Origin: Capra hircus
Lineage: Eukaryota; Chordata; Mammalia; Artiodactyla; Bovidae
NCBI RefSeq assembly: GCF_001704415.2
Contig: NC_030817.1
Coordinates: 49,647,550 to 49,711,549 of the forward strand
DNA: 64,000 bases
Direction: 5' to 3'
Position 1 is the first letter of the stretch, and each line of letters starts with the position of its first letter. Below, piece by piece: positions 45,291 to 57,490 of this stretch. Under the pieces are notes generated by a model, which saw only the letters and a list, made by a program, of their open reading frames with translations, made no database searches and was not told where the DNA came from. Both the position numbers and the translations under genes were made by a program.

Positions 45291-46082
45291 TTCTCATCCA
45301 GGAATTCTACTCAAAAACTATACAAGGAAATCATCTATATATTAATAAAACAAAGAACAAAGATATTCACCTCACTATTATACTTAATAAAGAAAAGACT
45401 AAAACAACAAAACCATTTAAGAGCAGGGGAAAGATTACAACAAATACAGTAGAGATTATCCTCACTCAGAAGCAATATAAGATTATAGTTTTGGCAGACT
45501 AGCTATCAAAAAATTTTTAAATGCTTAGTGGAAAACATCATTAAAATGCTGGTTAAATATTGTTTTTTAAAATGCAGATGCATGGCTGATTAACCAAGAA
45601 TGCAAAAGAGATCCTCAGAAGCCAAAATAAATAGCAGTGGGGAAGGGATCATGAAGCCAGAGAGATTCAAGAGATCCAAAGTCAGGTCTTACCTTTGGTC
45701 TCTGTCAACCCTTGGTAGTCTAGAGCTTAAGTTTTAAAAGACAATGAGCATGGCAGACAAGGGACAATGTGGGCCCAAGGAAGGTAGGATATTTATTGGA
45801 CTTTGCATAAAGCAAGGAGTCCCTAAAAGGCAATATCCTCGGTGAGCAAGCTGAAAAACAATTCATCCGACAGAGGAAGATGTTTAAGAACATTTTCTGT
45901 CTCAGTCTTGGACATAAATGAAGGCAAAAAATAATTTACTCTTGATTATTCAAGACTACAAGCCCACCCTCAAAGTTTTGGTGACCGAATTTACAGAATC
46001 TGTATAGTCCCCAAAACACAAGGAGACATTTTCATTCAAATCAGTCCTACACTGGCGGTGCCTCGGACATTTAGTAAAATGT
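45291..46082. other. Unassigned DNA left of BovB
   Basis: 0.8 kb. The run GGGGAAAGATTACAACAAA at ~45427 resembles GGGGAAAGATTACAGCAAA at ~12348, which hints at a shared unnamed repeat. No gene recognised. Confidence 0.4.
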
Positions 46083-46137
46083 AAAACAAACCATACTCAC
46101 AAAAACTAGACAATCTAATCACACTAGGACCACAGCC

Positions 46138-47247
46138 TTGTCTAACTCAATGAAACTAAGCCATGCCCACAGGGCAACCCAAGATAGGTGGGTCATGGTG
46201 GAGAGGTCTGACAGAATGTGGTCCACTGGAGAAGGGGATGGCAAACCACTTCAGTATTCTTGCCTTGAGAACCCCATGAACAGTATGAATAGGCAAAATG
46301 ATAAGATACTGAAAGAGGAACTCCCCAGGTCAGTAGGTGCCCAATATGCTACAGGAGATCAGTGGAGAAATAACTCCAGAAAGAATGAAGGGATGGAGCC
46401 AAAGCAAAACCAATACCCAGCTGTGGATGTGACTGGTGACAGAAGCAAGGTCCGATGCTATAAAGAGCAATATTGCATAGGAACCTGGAATGTCAGGTCC
46501 ATGAATCAAGGCAAATTGGAAGTGGTCAAACAAGAGATGGCAAGAGTGAACATCCACATTCTAGGAATCAGCGAACTAAAATGGACTGGAATGGGTGAAT
46601 TTTACTCAGATGACCATTATATCTACTACTGCGGGCAGGAATCCCTCAGAAGAAATGGAGTAGACATTAAGGTCAACAGAAGAGTCCGAAATGCAGTACT
46701 TGGATGCAATCTCCAAAATGACAGAATGATCTCTGTTCGTCTCCAAGGCAAACCATTCAATATCACGGTAATCCAAGTCTACGCCCCAACCAGTAACACT
46801 GAAGAAGCTAAAGATGAACAGTTCTATGAAGACCTACAAGACTTTTTAAAACTAACACCCAAAAAAGATGTCTTTTTCATTATAGGGGACTGGAATGCAA
46901 AAGTAGGAGGTCAAGAAACACCTGGAGTAACAGGCAAATTTGGCCTTGGAATGCAGAATGAAGCAGGGCAAAGACTAATTGAGTTTTGCCAAGAAAATGC
47001 ACTGGTCATAGCAAACACCCTCTTCCAACAACACATGAGAAGACTCTACACATGGACATCACCAGATGGTCAACACCAAAATCAGATTGATTATATTCTT
47101 TGCAGCCAAAGATGGAGATGCTCTATACAGTCAACAAAAACAAGACCGGGAGCTAACTGTGGCTCAGATCATGAACTCCTTATTGCCAAATTCAGACTTA
47201 AATTGAAGAAAGCAGGGAAAATCACTAACCATTCAGCTATGACCTAA
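46138..47247 (+). pseudogene. BovB apurinic-type endonuclease domain
   Basis: A 369-codon frame with a complete exonuclease/endonuclease/phosphatase-fold domain. Recognisable blocks are GTWNVRSMN (metal/DNA-binding Asn), ISELKW (catalytic Glu), VIQVYAPTS (Tyr), FFIIGDWNAKVGG (Asp and Asn), NQIDYILCS (Asp) and GSDHELL (Asp-His pair). In RTE elements this domain nicks target DNA and primes reverse transcription with the fused RT. Here RT is lost from the frame after ~residue 360, where the reading frame shifts. The start Met lies in the 5' leader-like part; the true start of the BovB protein may be elsewhere. Confidence 0.85.
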
Positions 47248-47393
47248 ATCAAATCCCTTATGATTATACAGTGGAAGTGAGAAATAGATTTAAGGGACTA
47301 GATCTGATAAGACAGAGTGCCTGAAAAACTATAGACAGAGGTTCGTAACATTGTATAGGAAACAGGGATCAAGACCATCCCCATGGAAGAGAA

Positions 47394-49020
47394 ATGCAAA
47401 CAAGCAAAATGGCTATCTGGGGAGGCCTTACAAATAGCTGTGAAAAGAAGAGAAGTGAAAAGCAAAGGAGAAAAGAAACATATAAGCATCTGAATGCAGA
47501 GTTCCAAAGAATAGCAAGAAGAGATAAGAAAGCCTTCAGCGATCAATGCAAAGAAATAAAGGAAGACAACAGAATGGGAAAGACTAGAGATCTCTTCAAG
47601 AAAATTAGAGATACCAAGGGAACATTTCATGCAAAGACGGGCTCGTTAAAGGACAGAAATGGCATGGACCTAACAGAAGCAGAAGATAATAAGAAAAGGT
47701 GGCAAGAATACACAGAAGAACTGTACAAAAAAGATCTTCACGAGCCAGATAATCATGATGGTGTGATCACTCATCTAGAGCCAGACATCCTGGAATGTGA
47801 AGTCAAGTGGGCCTTAGAAAGCATCACTACGAACCAAGCTAGTGGAGGTGATGGCATTCCAGTTGAGCTCTTTCAAATCCTGAAAGATGATGCTGTGAAA
47901 GTGCTTCACTCAATATGCCAGCAAATTTGGAAAACTCAGCAGTGGTCACAGGACTGAAAAAGGTCAGTTTTCATCCCAATCCCAAAGAAAGGCAATGCCA
48001 AAGAATGCTCAAACTACCGCACAATTGCACTCATCTCACATGCTAGTAAAGTCATGCTCAAAATTCTCCAAGCCAGGCTTCAGCAATATGTGAACCGTGG
48101 GATGTTCAAGCTGGTTTTAGAAAAGGCAGAGGAACCAGAGATCAAATTGCCAACGTCTGCAGGATCATGGAAAAAGCAAGAGAGTTCCAGAAAAACATCT
48201 ATTTCTGCTTTATTGACTATGCCAAAGCCTTTGACTGTGTGGATCACAATAAATTGTGGAAAATTCTGAAAGAGATGGGAATACCAGACCACCTGACCTG
48301 CCTCTTGAGAAACCTATATGCAGGTCAGGAAGCAACAGTTAGAACTGGACATGAAACAACAGACTGGCTCCAAATAGGAAAAGGAGTACGTCAAGGCTAC
48401 ATATTTAACTTCTATGCAGAGTACATCATGAGAAACGCTTGCCTGGAAGAAACACAAGCTGGAATCAAGACTGCTGGGAGAAATATCAATAACCTCAGAT
48501 ATGCAGATGACACCACCCTTATGGCAGAAAGTGAAGAGGAACTCAAAGCCTCTTGATGAAAGTGAAAGTGGAGAGTGAAAAAGTTGGCTTAAAGCTCAAC
48601 ATTCAGAAAATGAAGATCATGGCATCTGGTCCCATCACTTCATGGGAAATAGATGGGGAAACAGTGGAAACAGTGTCAGACTTTATTTTTGGGGGCTCCG
48701 AAATCACGGCAGATGGTGACTGCAGCCATGAAATTTAAAGACGCTTACTCCTTGGAAGAAAAGTTATGACCAACCTAGATAGCATATTCAAAGGCAGAGA
48801 CGTTAGTTTGCCAACAAAGGTCCGTCTAGTAAAGGTTATGGTTTTTCCAGTGGTCATGTATGGATGTGAAAGTTGGTCTGTGAAGAAGGCTAAGGGACAA
48901 AGAATTGATGCTCCTGAAGTATGGTGTTGGAGAAGACTCTTGAGAGTCCCTTGGACTGCAAGGAGATCCAACCAGTCCATTCTGAAGGAGAACAGCCCTG
49001 GATTTCTTTGGAAGGAATGA
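47394..49020 (+). pseudogene. BovB reverse transcriptase remnant
   Basis: Three overlapping broken pieces: 47394-47957 (linker and RT start, ends at an in-frame stop), 48167-48556 (motif A FCFIDYAKAFDCVDH, later motif C RYADD, but ~15 bp lost in the motif B region near ILSPC), and 48553-49020 (thumb and C-terminal basic region in changing frames). The enzyme would copy BovB RNA into DNA at the nick. As a product it is dead. Confidence 0.85.
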
Positions 49021-49281
49021 TGCTAAAGCTGAAACTCCAGTACTTTGGCCACCTCCTGCGAGTTGACTCATTGGAAAAGACTCTGATGCTGGGAGGGATT
49101 GGGGGCAGGAGGAGAAGGGGACGACAGAGGATGAGATGGTTGGATGGCATCACTAACTCGATGGACGTGAGTTTGAGTGAACTCCAGGAGTTAGTGATGG
49201 ACAAGGAGGCCTGGCATGCTGTGATTCATGGGGTCGCAAAGAGTCGGACACTACTGAGTGACTGAAGTGAATGAAAACAAA

Positions 49282-52200
49282 TCTCTGTCAAGAAATTCAA
49301 CTTCAATTTAAACTTTTAAAAAATTAATTAAACCACCAATAAAATTTCAAGGAACATAAACCCATACTACAACCTGATGAGACGTGAAAAGTAGGTTACT
49401 GTGAATACCATCAGAGAAAATTTCAGGATAAGACTCACAAAAAATTTCAGTTATAAGAATTTTGTTCTGGAATATAAAATGAACACATTTAACGTATTTA
49501 ATGAAATAGAAGAAAATATAGCAAAAGAATGAGCCTATAAAAAAAAGTATCTGACTTAGAACAGAGCCACAGTCACTTCATTCCAACCTACATCATCCTT
49601 ATAGATGCTTATCTGGATGTCTCCCCTGGCTATGGGCCCTACGGGGCAAAAACAATCTGATTTTCCCAGGGCCCCAACACTCAGACAAGCTTGGCATGCA
49701 GTAGCCTCAATAAAATATTCCTCTATTGAGTCTGTCCTTTCTATATTCCCAGAGCCCTCCTAGTGCTGTGGACTCTGGCTGCCAGCATCCTATCAGTGTG
49801 CTCTCTGTAATGCAGAATATACTGAATAAATTTTTTAAAATTAAAAATATCACAGTGTGTGGATTAAATAACAGACTAGACAGAGCTGAAGAAGTAATTA
49901 GTAAGTTTAAAAATATACCTGAACAATTAAGCCAAAGTACAACAGAAAAAGCCAAAGAGATAGAATATATAATAAAGATGAACAAATAGCACAGTGTGAG
50001 GTCTCACAAATGTGTACTTGCAATACCACATATAAGAAGAAAATACTGAAAGATGAACAAGAAAATGAAGCAGGAGTGCTAACACTATTTCCAAAATGAT
50101 TAAAGATATGAATTTTTGGATTCAAGAAGCTCAATATATTGCAAATAGTAAAATAAAAATAAAACCAGAAATCTAGACTTAAACCACCACTGGAAAACAG
50201 TTAACGCTGCACACAATGGAATAAGACTAAAAGTTTTTCCTCCAAGATCAGGAGCAAAACAAGGAAGCTAACTCTCACCATTGCTATTCAACACTATACT
50301 GACAACTTGTAGCCAGAGTATTCATGCAAGAAAAAATAAATAAGATATACAAACTGGAAAGAAGAAACAAAACTATTTTGACTTTCAAATAATATGATTC
50401 CCTATGTAGAAAATCTCCCTCAAAAAATTTAGAAAACTAATAGAAGTATAAAGTAATTCAGCAAACTGCAGATAAACACTCAAAAATCAGTTGGGTTGCT
50501 AATACCAGCAGTAAACATTCTAAAAAGGAGAGTAAGAAAACAATTCCATTTACAAATGCATCCAAAAACCAAATTAGCTCAGAAGAAACATAACCAAAGA
50601 GGTGAAAGAGTTATATACTGAAAAGTATAAAAAGTTGCTAAAAGAAATGGAAAGATATCCTGTGTTCATGGATTGGAAAACAATTTTGTTAGATGGCAAT
50701 ACTACCTAAAGTGATCTACCGATTCATAAGAATTCCTATCAAAATTCCAATGACCATTTTTGCAAAAATTATAAAAGTCAATCCTCAAATTCATATGGTA
50801 CAGGAAGGGGACCCAAACAGCTGAAACAATCTTGAAAAAGAAAGACCAGGTTGGAGGCCTCACACTTTCTGCTTAGAAAATTACTGCAAAGCTACAGTAA
50901 TCAAAACAGGGTGGTACTAACATGAGGACAGACCTTAGATCAACGGAATGAAACTGAGAGTCCAGAAACAGACCCATATATCTGTTACCAACTGACTTTC
51001 TTTCTTTCTTGAATATGAGCTCTTCTTTCCCTTTTTGGTTTTTTTTTTTTCTTTTGTCATGTCAGCTGTTAGTTGTGGCATGCAGGATCTAATTCCCTGA
51101 CCAGATCAAATTCGGGTCTCCAGGATCAGGAGTGTCTTAACCACTGGACCACCAGGGAAGTCCCCTAATTAATTTATGCCAAAATTATTTAATAGGGGAA
51201 AGAACAACCTTTTCAATGAATGGATAGCCACATGCAAAACAATGAAGTTGAACTCTTACAGTACACAGAAAAATTAACTCAGAGTGGGTCGAAGACCCAA
51301 ATGCAAGAACTAAAATATAAAACTCTTAGAAGAAAATATATTTAAAAGAAAAGTTTTAGGAGTAAAACTTCATGTCCTTGGACAATGGATTCTTATATTA
51401 GCCACTAAAAGTGTAAACAACAAAAGGAAAAATAGATAAATTTGACTTTATATAAATTAAGAACTTCTATACATCAAAGGATATTATTAAGTAAAAAGAC
51501 AACCTCAAAATGGAAAAAAAAAAACTATTTGCAAATTATATCTGATAAGCATCTAGTGTCCCAAAGATGTAAAAACTCTAATAACTTGACAACAAAAAGA
51601 CAAACAACCAAATTAAAAAAGAGACAAAGGAACTTGAATACACATTTTTCCTAAGAATAATATACAAATTGTAAGCAAGCAAATGAAAAACTACTCTGCA
51701 TCACTAGTCACTAGAGAAATGAATATTAAAACCACAACAAGATATCACTTCACACCCATTAGGACAACTATAATAATAAAAGAAAAACAGAATATAACTG
51801 TTGGTAACCATGTGGAGAAATTGAAATCTCTATACGTTGCTAGTGGGAACATAAAATGATGAACCTACTGTGGAAAAAGTTTGGTAATTCCAAACACAGT
51901 TAAACAAACAATTGCCATATGACCCAGCAATTCCATCCTAGTTATATACCCAAAAGAATTGAAAACAAGGACTCAAACAGACTTGTATGTTGGTGGCAAC
52001 ATTCACTGCAGCATTATTCACAACAGTTAAAAAGTGGAAACAGTCCAAAGTTCATCAACATATGAATGGATAAACAAAATGTGATATATATACATAAGTA
52101 TATCACATATACATATTTAACTACATATGTATATAATTATACATATATTAGAATATTACTTAACCATAAAAGGGAATGAAGTACTGATAACTGCTGTAAT

Positions 52201-52411
52201 GTGGTTGAACTTCAAAAACATTATGCTAAGTGAAAGAAGCCAGACACAAAAAGTCACATATGCCAGTAGTATGAAAAGTCTATAATAGATAAATTCATAC
52301 AGACAGAAAGTGAGTTGTGGTTGCCAGGGACTAGGGGGAGGGTAGAATGAGAAATGACTGCTCAGTGTATACAGGGTTTTCCTTTGGGGTGATGAAAATG
52401 TTTTGGAACTA
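49282..52411 (+). mobile_element. Old L1 (ORF1-like part, ORF2 end, 3' UTR)
   Basis: 49282-49555 and 49840-50160 resemble the 5'/ORF1 part of old L1/HAL1 elements. 50210-52000 follows the ORF2 RT end and C-terminus (CCATTGCTATTCAACACTATA, CCTGTGTTCATGGATTGGAA). 52000-52411 is 3' UTR (TGCTAAGTGAAAGAAGCCAGA). ORF2 is broken throughout. Interrupted by SINEs at 51030-51165 and 52412-52615. 49620-49740 may be an L2-like tail inside. Confidence 0.68.
51030..51165 (-). mobile_element. CHR-type SINE fragment
   Basis: On plus a T-run and TTAGTTGTGGCATGCAGGATC lead to CTTAACCACTGGACCACCAG GGAAGTCCC, the complement of the tRNA-like head. It splits L1 ORF2 sequence. Shortened body. Confidence 0.82.
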
Positions 52412-52615
52412 GTTGGCACTAGTGGTAAAGAACCTGCCAATGAAGGAGACATAAGAGACCTGGGTTTGATCTCTTTGAAAAGAAGATCTGCTGGAGGACA
52501 GCATGACAACCCACTCCAGTATTCTTGCCTGGAAATCCCACAGACAGAGGAGCCTGGTGGGCTACAGCCCATGGGGTCACAGAGAGTCAAACACGACTGA
52601 AGTGACTTTGCACAC
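52412..52615 (+). mobile_element. Bov-tA SINE
   Basis: Starts at the GGCACTAGTGGTAAAGAACC subtype head, followed by the BovA body and a CACACAAACACACA tail. Inserted near the end of the L1 3' UTR. Confidence 0.88.
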
Positions 52616-52825
52616 AAACACACAACCATCATCACCACAATTCATTCTTGGACTATGACTTTCCTGCTTGATCTATTACCACTCAACAGCTAGGAAAAAA
52701 CCACTAGGCAATTCCATCAGCAATGAAGAAAATGAAAATGACTGTTACAGTGGCATCCAATATGATACCAACAGCCATTTAAAATTTTATGTATATAGCA
52801 TGATTTAATTAAGAAATCCATGTAG

Positions 52826-53670
52826 GAAGCAATCTAGATGTCTATCAACAGATGAATGCATACAAAAATTGTGGTACATGTATACAGTGGAATATTACTC
52901 AGCTATTAACAAAAAAAGGAACACATTCTAGTAAGTCCAAATGAGGTGGATAAACCTAGAGCCTATTATAGAGAGTGAAGTAAGGCAGAAAGAGAAAGAC
53001 AAATATTGTATATTAACACTTGCATATGGAATGTAGAAAGATGGTACTGATGAACCTATTTGCAGGGCAGCAATGGAGACACCAGAGAAGTGCCACTCCA
53101 CTCCAGTACTCTTGCCTGGAGAATCCCATGGGTGGAGGAGCCTGGTAGGCTACAGTCCATGGGGTCGCTAAGAGTCAGACACGACTGAGCGACTTCACTT
53201 TCACTTTTCACTTTCATGCATTGGAGAAGGAAATGGCAACCCACTCCAGTGCTCTTGCCTGGAGAATCCCAGGGACGGGGGAGCCTGGTGGGCTGCCCTC
53301 TATGGGGTCGCACAGAGTCGGACACGACTGAAGTGACTTAGCATAGCATAGCATAGCAATGGAGACACAGACATAGAGAACAGACTTGTGGACATGGTAA
53401 AGGAAGGAGAGGGTGGACGAATGGAGAGAATAGTGTGGAAACACATACACTACCATATGTAAAATAGATAGCCACTGGGAATTTGCCATGTGACATAAGG
53501 AGCTCAACCCAGTGCTCTGTGACAACCTAGAGGGGTGGGATGGGATGGGGGATGGGAGTAGGTTCAGAAGGGAGGGGACATGTGTAATACCTGTGGCTGA
53601 TTCATGTTGTGTAGGAAGAAACCAACATAATGTTGAGGGGACAATTATCTTCTCCTACTTAAAAAAAAAA
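52826..53670 (+). mobile_element. 5'-truncated L1 with poly(A) and target duplication
   Basis: Ruminant L1 3' end: GTATACAGTGGAATATTACTC, ATGGAATGTAGAAAGATGGT, a TTCAGAAGGGAGGGGACATG region, and an A-run at 53661-53673. Target duplication AAATCCATGTAG (12 bp) at 52814-52825 and 53671-53682. Carries Bov-A2 at 53083-53354. Confidence 0.93.
53083..53354 (+). mobile_element. Bov-A2 SINE in L1
   Basis: Two BovA monomers with the linker CACTTTTCACTTTCATGCAT and a GCATAGCATAGCAT tail. Target duplication AGCAATGGAGACAC (14 bp) at 53069-53082 and 53355-53368. Very close to the consensus I know, so young. Confidence 0.96.
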
Positions 53671-53694
53671 AAATCCATGTAGAAGGCAATTAAT

Positions 53695-55045
53695 GTTGTT
53701 GCTAATTTTACATTGTTATATAGAAGGCTGCAGTGAACATACCTGTAGCTCTTTCCTATTCCTATTCCTTAATTTTTCCTCAAGATAATTCTTAGAAGTA
53801 GAGTTTTTGCATCACAGCCAACTTGTAATATTAAAAAAAAAATGCATATTACCAAAGTATCCTCCAAAATGTTAAAGCAAATATATGCTCTCACCAGGAG
53901 AGTATGAGAGCATTTATTTTGCACACTCTTAAAAACATTAGTTTATCCCTGTTTTAAATATTTAAAAATATAATCTAAAATTGTATAATATCTTTTAAAG
54001 TTTAGTTTTTTAATTACAAGTGCAAAAGCTGCTTTTTGGCAAAAATTTAACAGTTCAAACATGTAAGAAGTAAACATCCTTCCTACCCCACCCCCACTGC
54101 CACTATCTCATTCCGCAGTGGTAATCACTGTTAACAATCTTTTATTTCCACAACTGTGGGGCTTTTATCTTGTTCTTTCCTGAATTCCTGGTTAATGGCT
54201 CAGTTCCTGGTATATACTGCCTTTAATACATATTTATTTGTAAAAATGGCATCATACCTGACAGTAGTTTCTGAAACTTGAGCTTTTCTTCCAATGAATT
54301 GTTCATATCTTTCTATTCTTTGTATATACAGATCTGCTTCATTTTTAAAAAATATGACTGGTATTCTATTGTACAAATGTAACATAATTTATCAGCCCCC
54401 TACTTAGATTATCCCAGTTTTTCACTATTTTAAGCTCCAGTGAAATGAGTCTCCTTGGAAATATATCTTTGTTTTGAAGTGCAAATATTTCTGAGGGATA
54501 AAGTCCTATAACAGATTCAAGGTCACAAAATATGTGCCAAAATGCTTTCCAAAAGATTGTACCAATTTACATTCTCTCCACATGTGAATGTTTTCCTATT
54601 CTCAAGCCAGCATTTGATATCCTAAATATTGTTACCTTTGCTATGCTGAGATGTTACAATTCTATCTCACTATTTGAATTTTAAGCATAACCCCTTGGGC
54701 AGCGATTTAACAGTTTCTTATAATCACTGGCCACTTGTATTTCATCTGTATATTGCCCTTTATATCCTCTACCTAATTTCCTGTTAGCTTTTTTGACTTT
54801 TTCTCATTTATCTGAAGGAATTATTGATACAATGTAGGTAGTTACCTTTTCTCCTATTAAATATGTTGAAATATTTTCTCCACAGTTTGTTATTTGTTTC
54901 TTAACACTGTTTAAGGTATTTTACCATATGCAAATTTCAAAAAAAATGTCTTTTTCTGGTAGAGTACTTAATTTGGAGACTTAACTGCTATAGCTTATAA
55001 CATAATATTTTTGCTGTCCGGTATGGCAAGCCCATTCTTAATACT
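53695..55045 (-). mobile_element. Old L1 3' UTR fragments
   Basis: On plus: AAGGCTGCAGTGAACATACC, CCCACCCCCACTGCCACT...GTGGTAATCACTGTTAACAA, GCTTTCCAAAAGATTGTACC. These are the complement of mammal-wide L1M-type 3' UTRs. Possibly two adjacent copies (break near 53980). Confidence 0.7.
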
Positions 55046-55229
55046 TTTTTTTTTTAATGCCTTCACTTTCTGCATATCCTGTTTAATTTACCAGATTTCA
55101 ATGAAAATTGCTTCTCCTCTTTTTCAAAATGTTGTGAATGGACTACCATGTCAAATCACCTTTCCTTTCTCTCTCCAGTAGTTTATCTCCTTAAATTCTC
55201 AGTTTTTCTCTTTTCACTGTTCCCACAAT

Positions 55230-55660
55230 CATGGCCTTAGGTCAGGCCTCACCACTTATGAACTGAATTACTGCAACAACCTCCCATTATGTTTCCCAAT
55301 CTCCAATCTGATCTTCATTCAATCCATTCTCCACATTGTGATCAGAGATATTTTTCTTTAAAAATTTTTTTGATTATGTGACTACATATTTGAAACACTT
55401 CAGAGTGGTGTTTGGATCTTCTAATTTATCATGGCAATGTCTACCTATTACCTTGGTCTCCTCTCTGTCCATTTTTCTACAATTTCTTGCTAATTCTCTT
55501 TCCAACCCCTTCCTTCTGTTTAGAAACTTCTCTTTTGGTTTCTCATCTAGTCATCTCTTTCTTCCCTAAAAACTCAGCTCAACATTTGCCTATTCCAGAA
55601 ATAACTGTTTGTGATACCACAGCATCTAGTACATACATCTCTGACAGCACCTGTCAAAAC
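55230..55660 (+). mobile_element. L2 3' end
   Basis: GAATTACTGCAACAACCTCCC, CAATCCATTCTCCACATTGTG and a later AAAACTCAGCTCAACATTTGCC follow the L2 3' consensus order with gaps. Confidence 0.65.
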
Positions 55661-55664
55661 ATTC

Positions 55665-55870
55665 TGCATAGGAATGTTCATAGAAATTTGGTTCATAATA
55701 ACAAAACCCCTAAATATCCACCAGTAATAAAATTGATAATTAAGTTATAGTTTATCCATGCACTAGAATGCTAAACATCAATAAATAATAAATTACCGAC
55801 ATGTGAAACAAAATGGATAAAACCTTAGACATAATGCAAAATAGAGAAAAACAGACACAAAAGAGCATTC
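55665..55870 (+). mobile_element. L1 3' UTR fragment
   Basis: GGAATGTTCATAGAAATTTGGTTCATAATAAC through ACATAATGCAAAATAGAG resembles old L1 3' UTR. Diverged. Confidence 0.55.
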
Positions 55871-56220
55871 CATCAGCCATACTAGAAAACTTAATGAATC
55901 ACAGGCATTAGGTAGAGTGCACAGAGGATCATGCTTCTAAAGTAGGGAATGGTTGGCTACAAATTAAGCTTTACTTTAATCATGCCTAACAAATCTTAAA
56001 ACCAGGACCAGAAAGGATCAAACTATTTCGCACTGATTTAACTGTGTCCAAGGACAAAATACAAGAATATTTATAGTAATAGAAAAACATCCAGCATCCA
56101 ATAAAGTAAAATTCCCAATGACCAGACTCCACTCAAAACTTGTTAGACACGCTAAATATCAGAGAGAAAAATATGGTTCATAATGATGAAAAATCCAATC
56201 CATAGAAACCAACCAAGAGT

Positions 56221-57490
56221 TAATGCTCAAAATTCTCCAAGCTAGGCTTCAACATTACATGAACCATGAACTTCCAGATTGTCAAGCTGGATTTAGAAAA
56301 GGCAGAGGAACCAGAAATCAAATTGTCAACATCCTTTGGATTATTGAAAAAGCAAGAGAGTTTCAGAAAAACATCTACTTCTGCTTTATTGAGTATGCCA
56401 AAGCCTTTGACTGTGTGGATCACAACAAACTGTGGAAAATTCTTGAAGAGATGGGAATACCAGACCACCTGACCTGCCTCTTGAGAAATCTGTATGCAGG
56501 TCAGGAAGCAACAGTTAGAACTGGACATGGAACAACAGATTGTTCTTCCATAGAAAAACATGGAACAACTGGTTCCAAACTGGGAAAGGAGTATGTCAAG
56601 GCTGTATTATCACCCTGCTTATTTAACTTTTATGCAGAGTACACCATGAGAAACGCTGGGTTGGATGAAGCACAAGCTGGAATCAAGATTGCCAGGAGAA
56701 ATATCAATAACCTCAGATATGCAGATGACAGCACCCTTACGACAGAAAGCGAAGAACTAAAGAGCCTCTTGATGGAAGTGAAAGAGGAGAGTGAAAAAGT
56801 TGTCTTTAAACTCAACATTCAGAAAACTAAGATCTGATCCCATCATTTCATGGCAAAGAGATAGGAAACAATGGAAACAGAGAGAGACTTTTTTTTTTTT
56901 TTTTGGCTCCAAAATCACTGCAGTTGGTGACTGCAGCCATGAAATTAAAAGATGCTTGTGCTCCTTGGAAGAAAATTTATGACCAACCTAAACAGCATAT
57001 TAAAAAGCAGAGACATTACTTTGCCAACAAAGGTCCATCTAGTCAAGGCTACGGTTTTTCCAGTAGTCACATATGAATGTGAGAGTTGGAGTATAAAGAA
57101 GGCTGAGTGCAGAAGAATTGATGCTTTTGAACTGTGGTGTTGGAGAATACTCTTGAGAGTCCCTTGCACTGCAAGGAGATCCAACCAGTCCATCCTAAAA
57201 GAAATCAGTACTGACTCTTCACTGAAAGGAATGGTGCTGAAGCTGAAACTCCAATACTTTGGCCACCTGATGTGAAGAGCTGACTCACTGGAAAAGACCC
57301 TGATGCTGGGAAAGATTGAAGGTGGGAGGAGAAGGGGACAACAGAGGATGAGATGGTTGGATAGCATCACAGACTCAACAGACATGAGTTTGAGTAAACT
57401 CCAGGAGTTGGTGATGGACAGGGAGGCCTGGCGTGCTGCAGACCATGGGGTCACAAAGTCAGACATGACTGAGCGACTGAACTGAACTGA
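56221..57490 (+). mobile_element. 5'-truncated BovB LINE
   Basis: 1.27 kb from RT upstream of motif A to the tail GACTGAGCGACTGAACTGAA. Near 56525-56575 ACATGGAACAAC is duplicated with ~24 bp of extra sequence in the motif A-B interval. A T16 run replaces the normal TTTTCTTGGGCTCC near 56889-56904. RT is open to 56837, then broken. Confidence 0.9.
56223..56837 (+). pseudogene. BovB reverse transcriptase palm remnant
   Basis: A 204-codon frame with RT motif A as FCFIEYAKAFDCVDH (the first Asp of the usual FCFIDYAKAFD is Glu, the catalytic Asp is kept) and motif C as LRYADD. An in-frame insertion sits between them (around residues 103-117). Endonuclease and thumb are absent, so this is a fossil. 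Confidence 0.85.

Larger units (their letters stand above)
46091..49273 (+). mobile_element. Near-full-length BovB (RTE) LINE
   Basis: 3183 bp, the full-length size for BovB. Probable target duplication AAAACAAA (8 bp) at 46083-46090 and 49274-49281. Order: 5' leader, endonuclease (open, 46138-47247), linker and RT (broken), 3' end with GACTGAAGTGA tail. Defects: frame change at ~47235 (bases lost in the PFRYDL-type segment), stop in place of Trp at ~47955, frame changes at ~48098 and ~48545, and a small deletion at ~48395-48405. The best preserved BovB in the window but not coding-competent. Confidence 0.93.

Noticed and set aside
46138..47247. Long open frame as a host gene
   Set aside because: It is the BovB endonuclease with family motifs, inside a retroelement with a probable target duplication. 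No intron structure or host domain is visible.
52156..52638. 160-codon minus-strand frame
   Set aside because: It crosses the boundary between an L1 3' UTR and an antisense Bov-tA, so it is an accident of two repeats.
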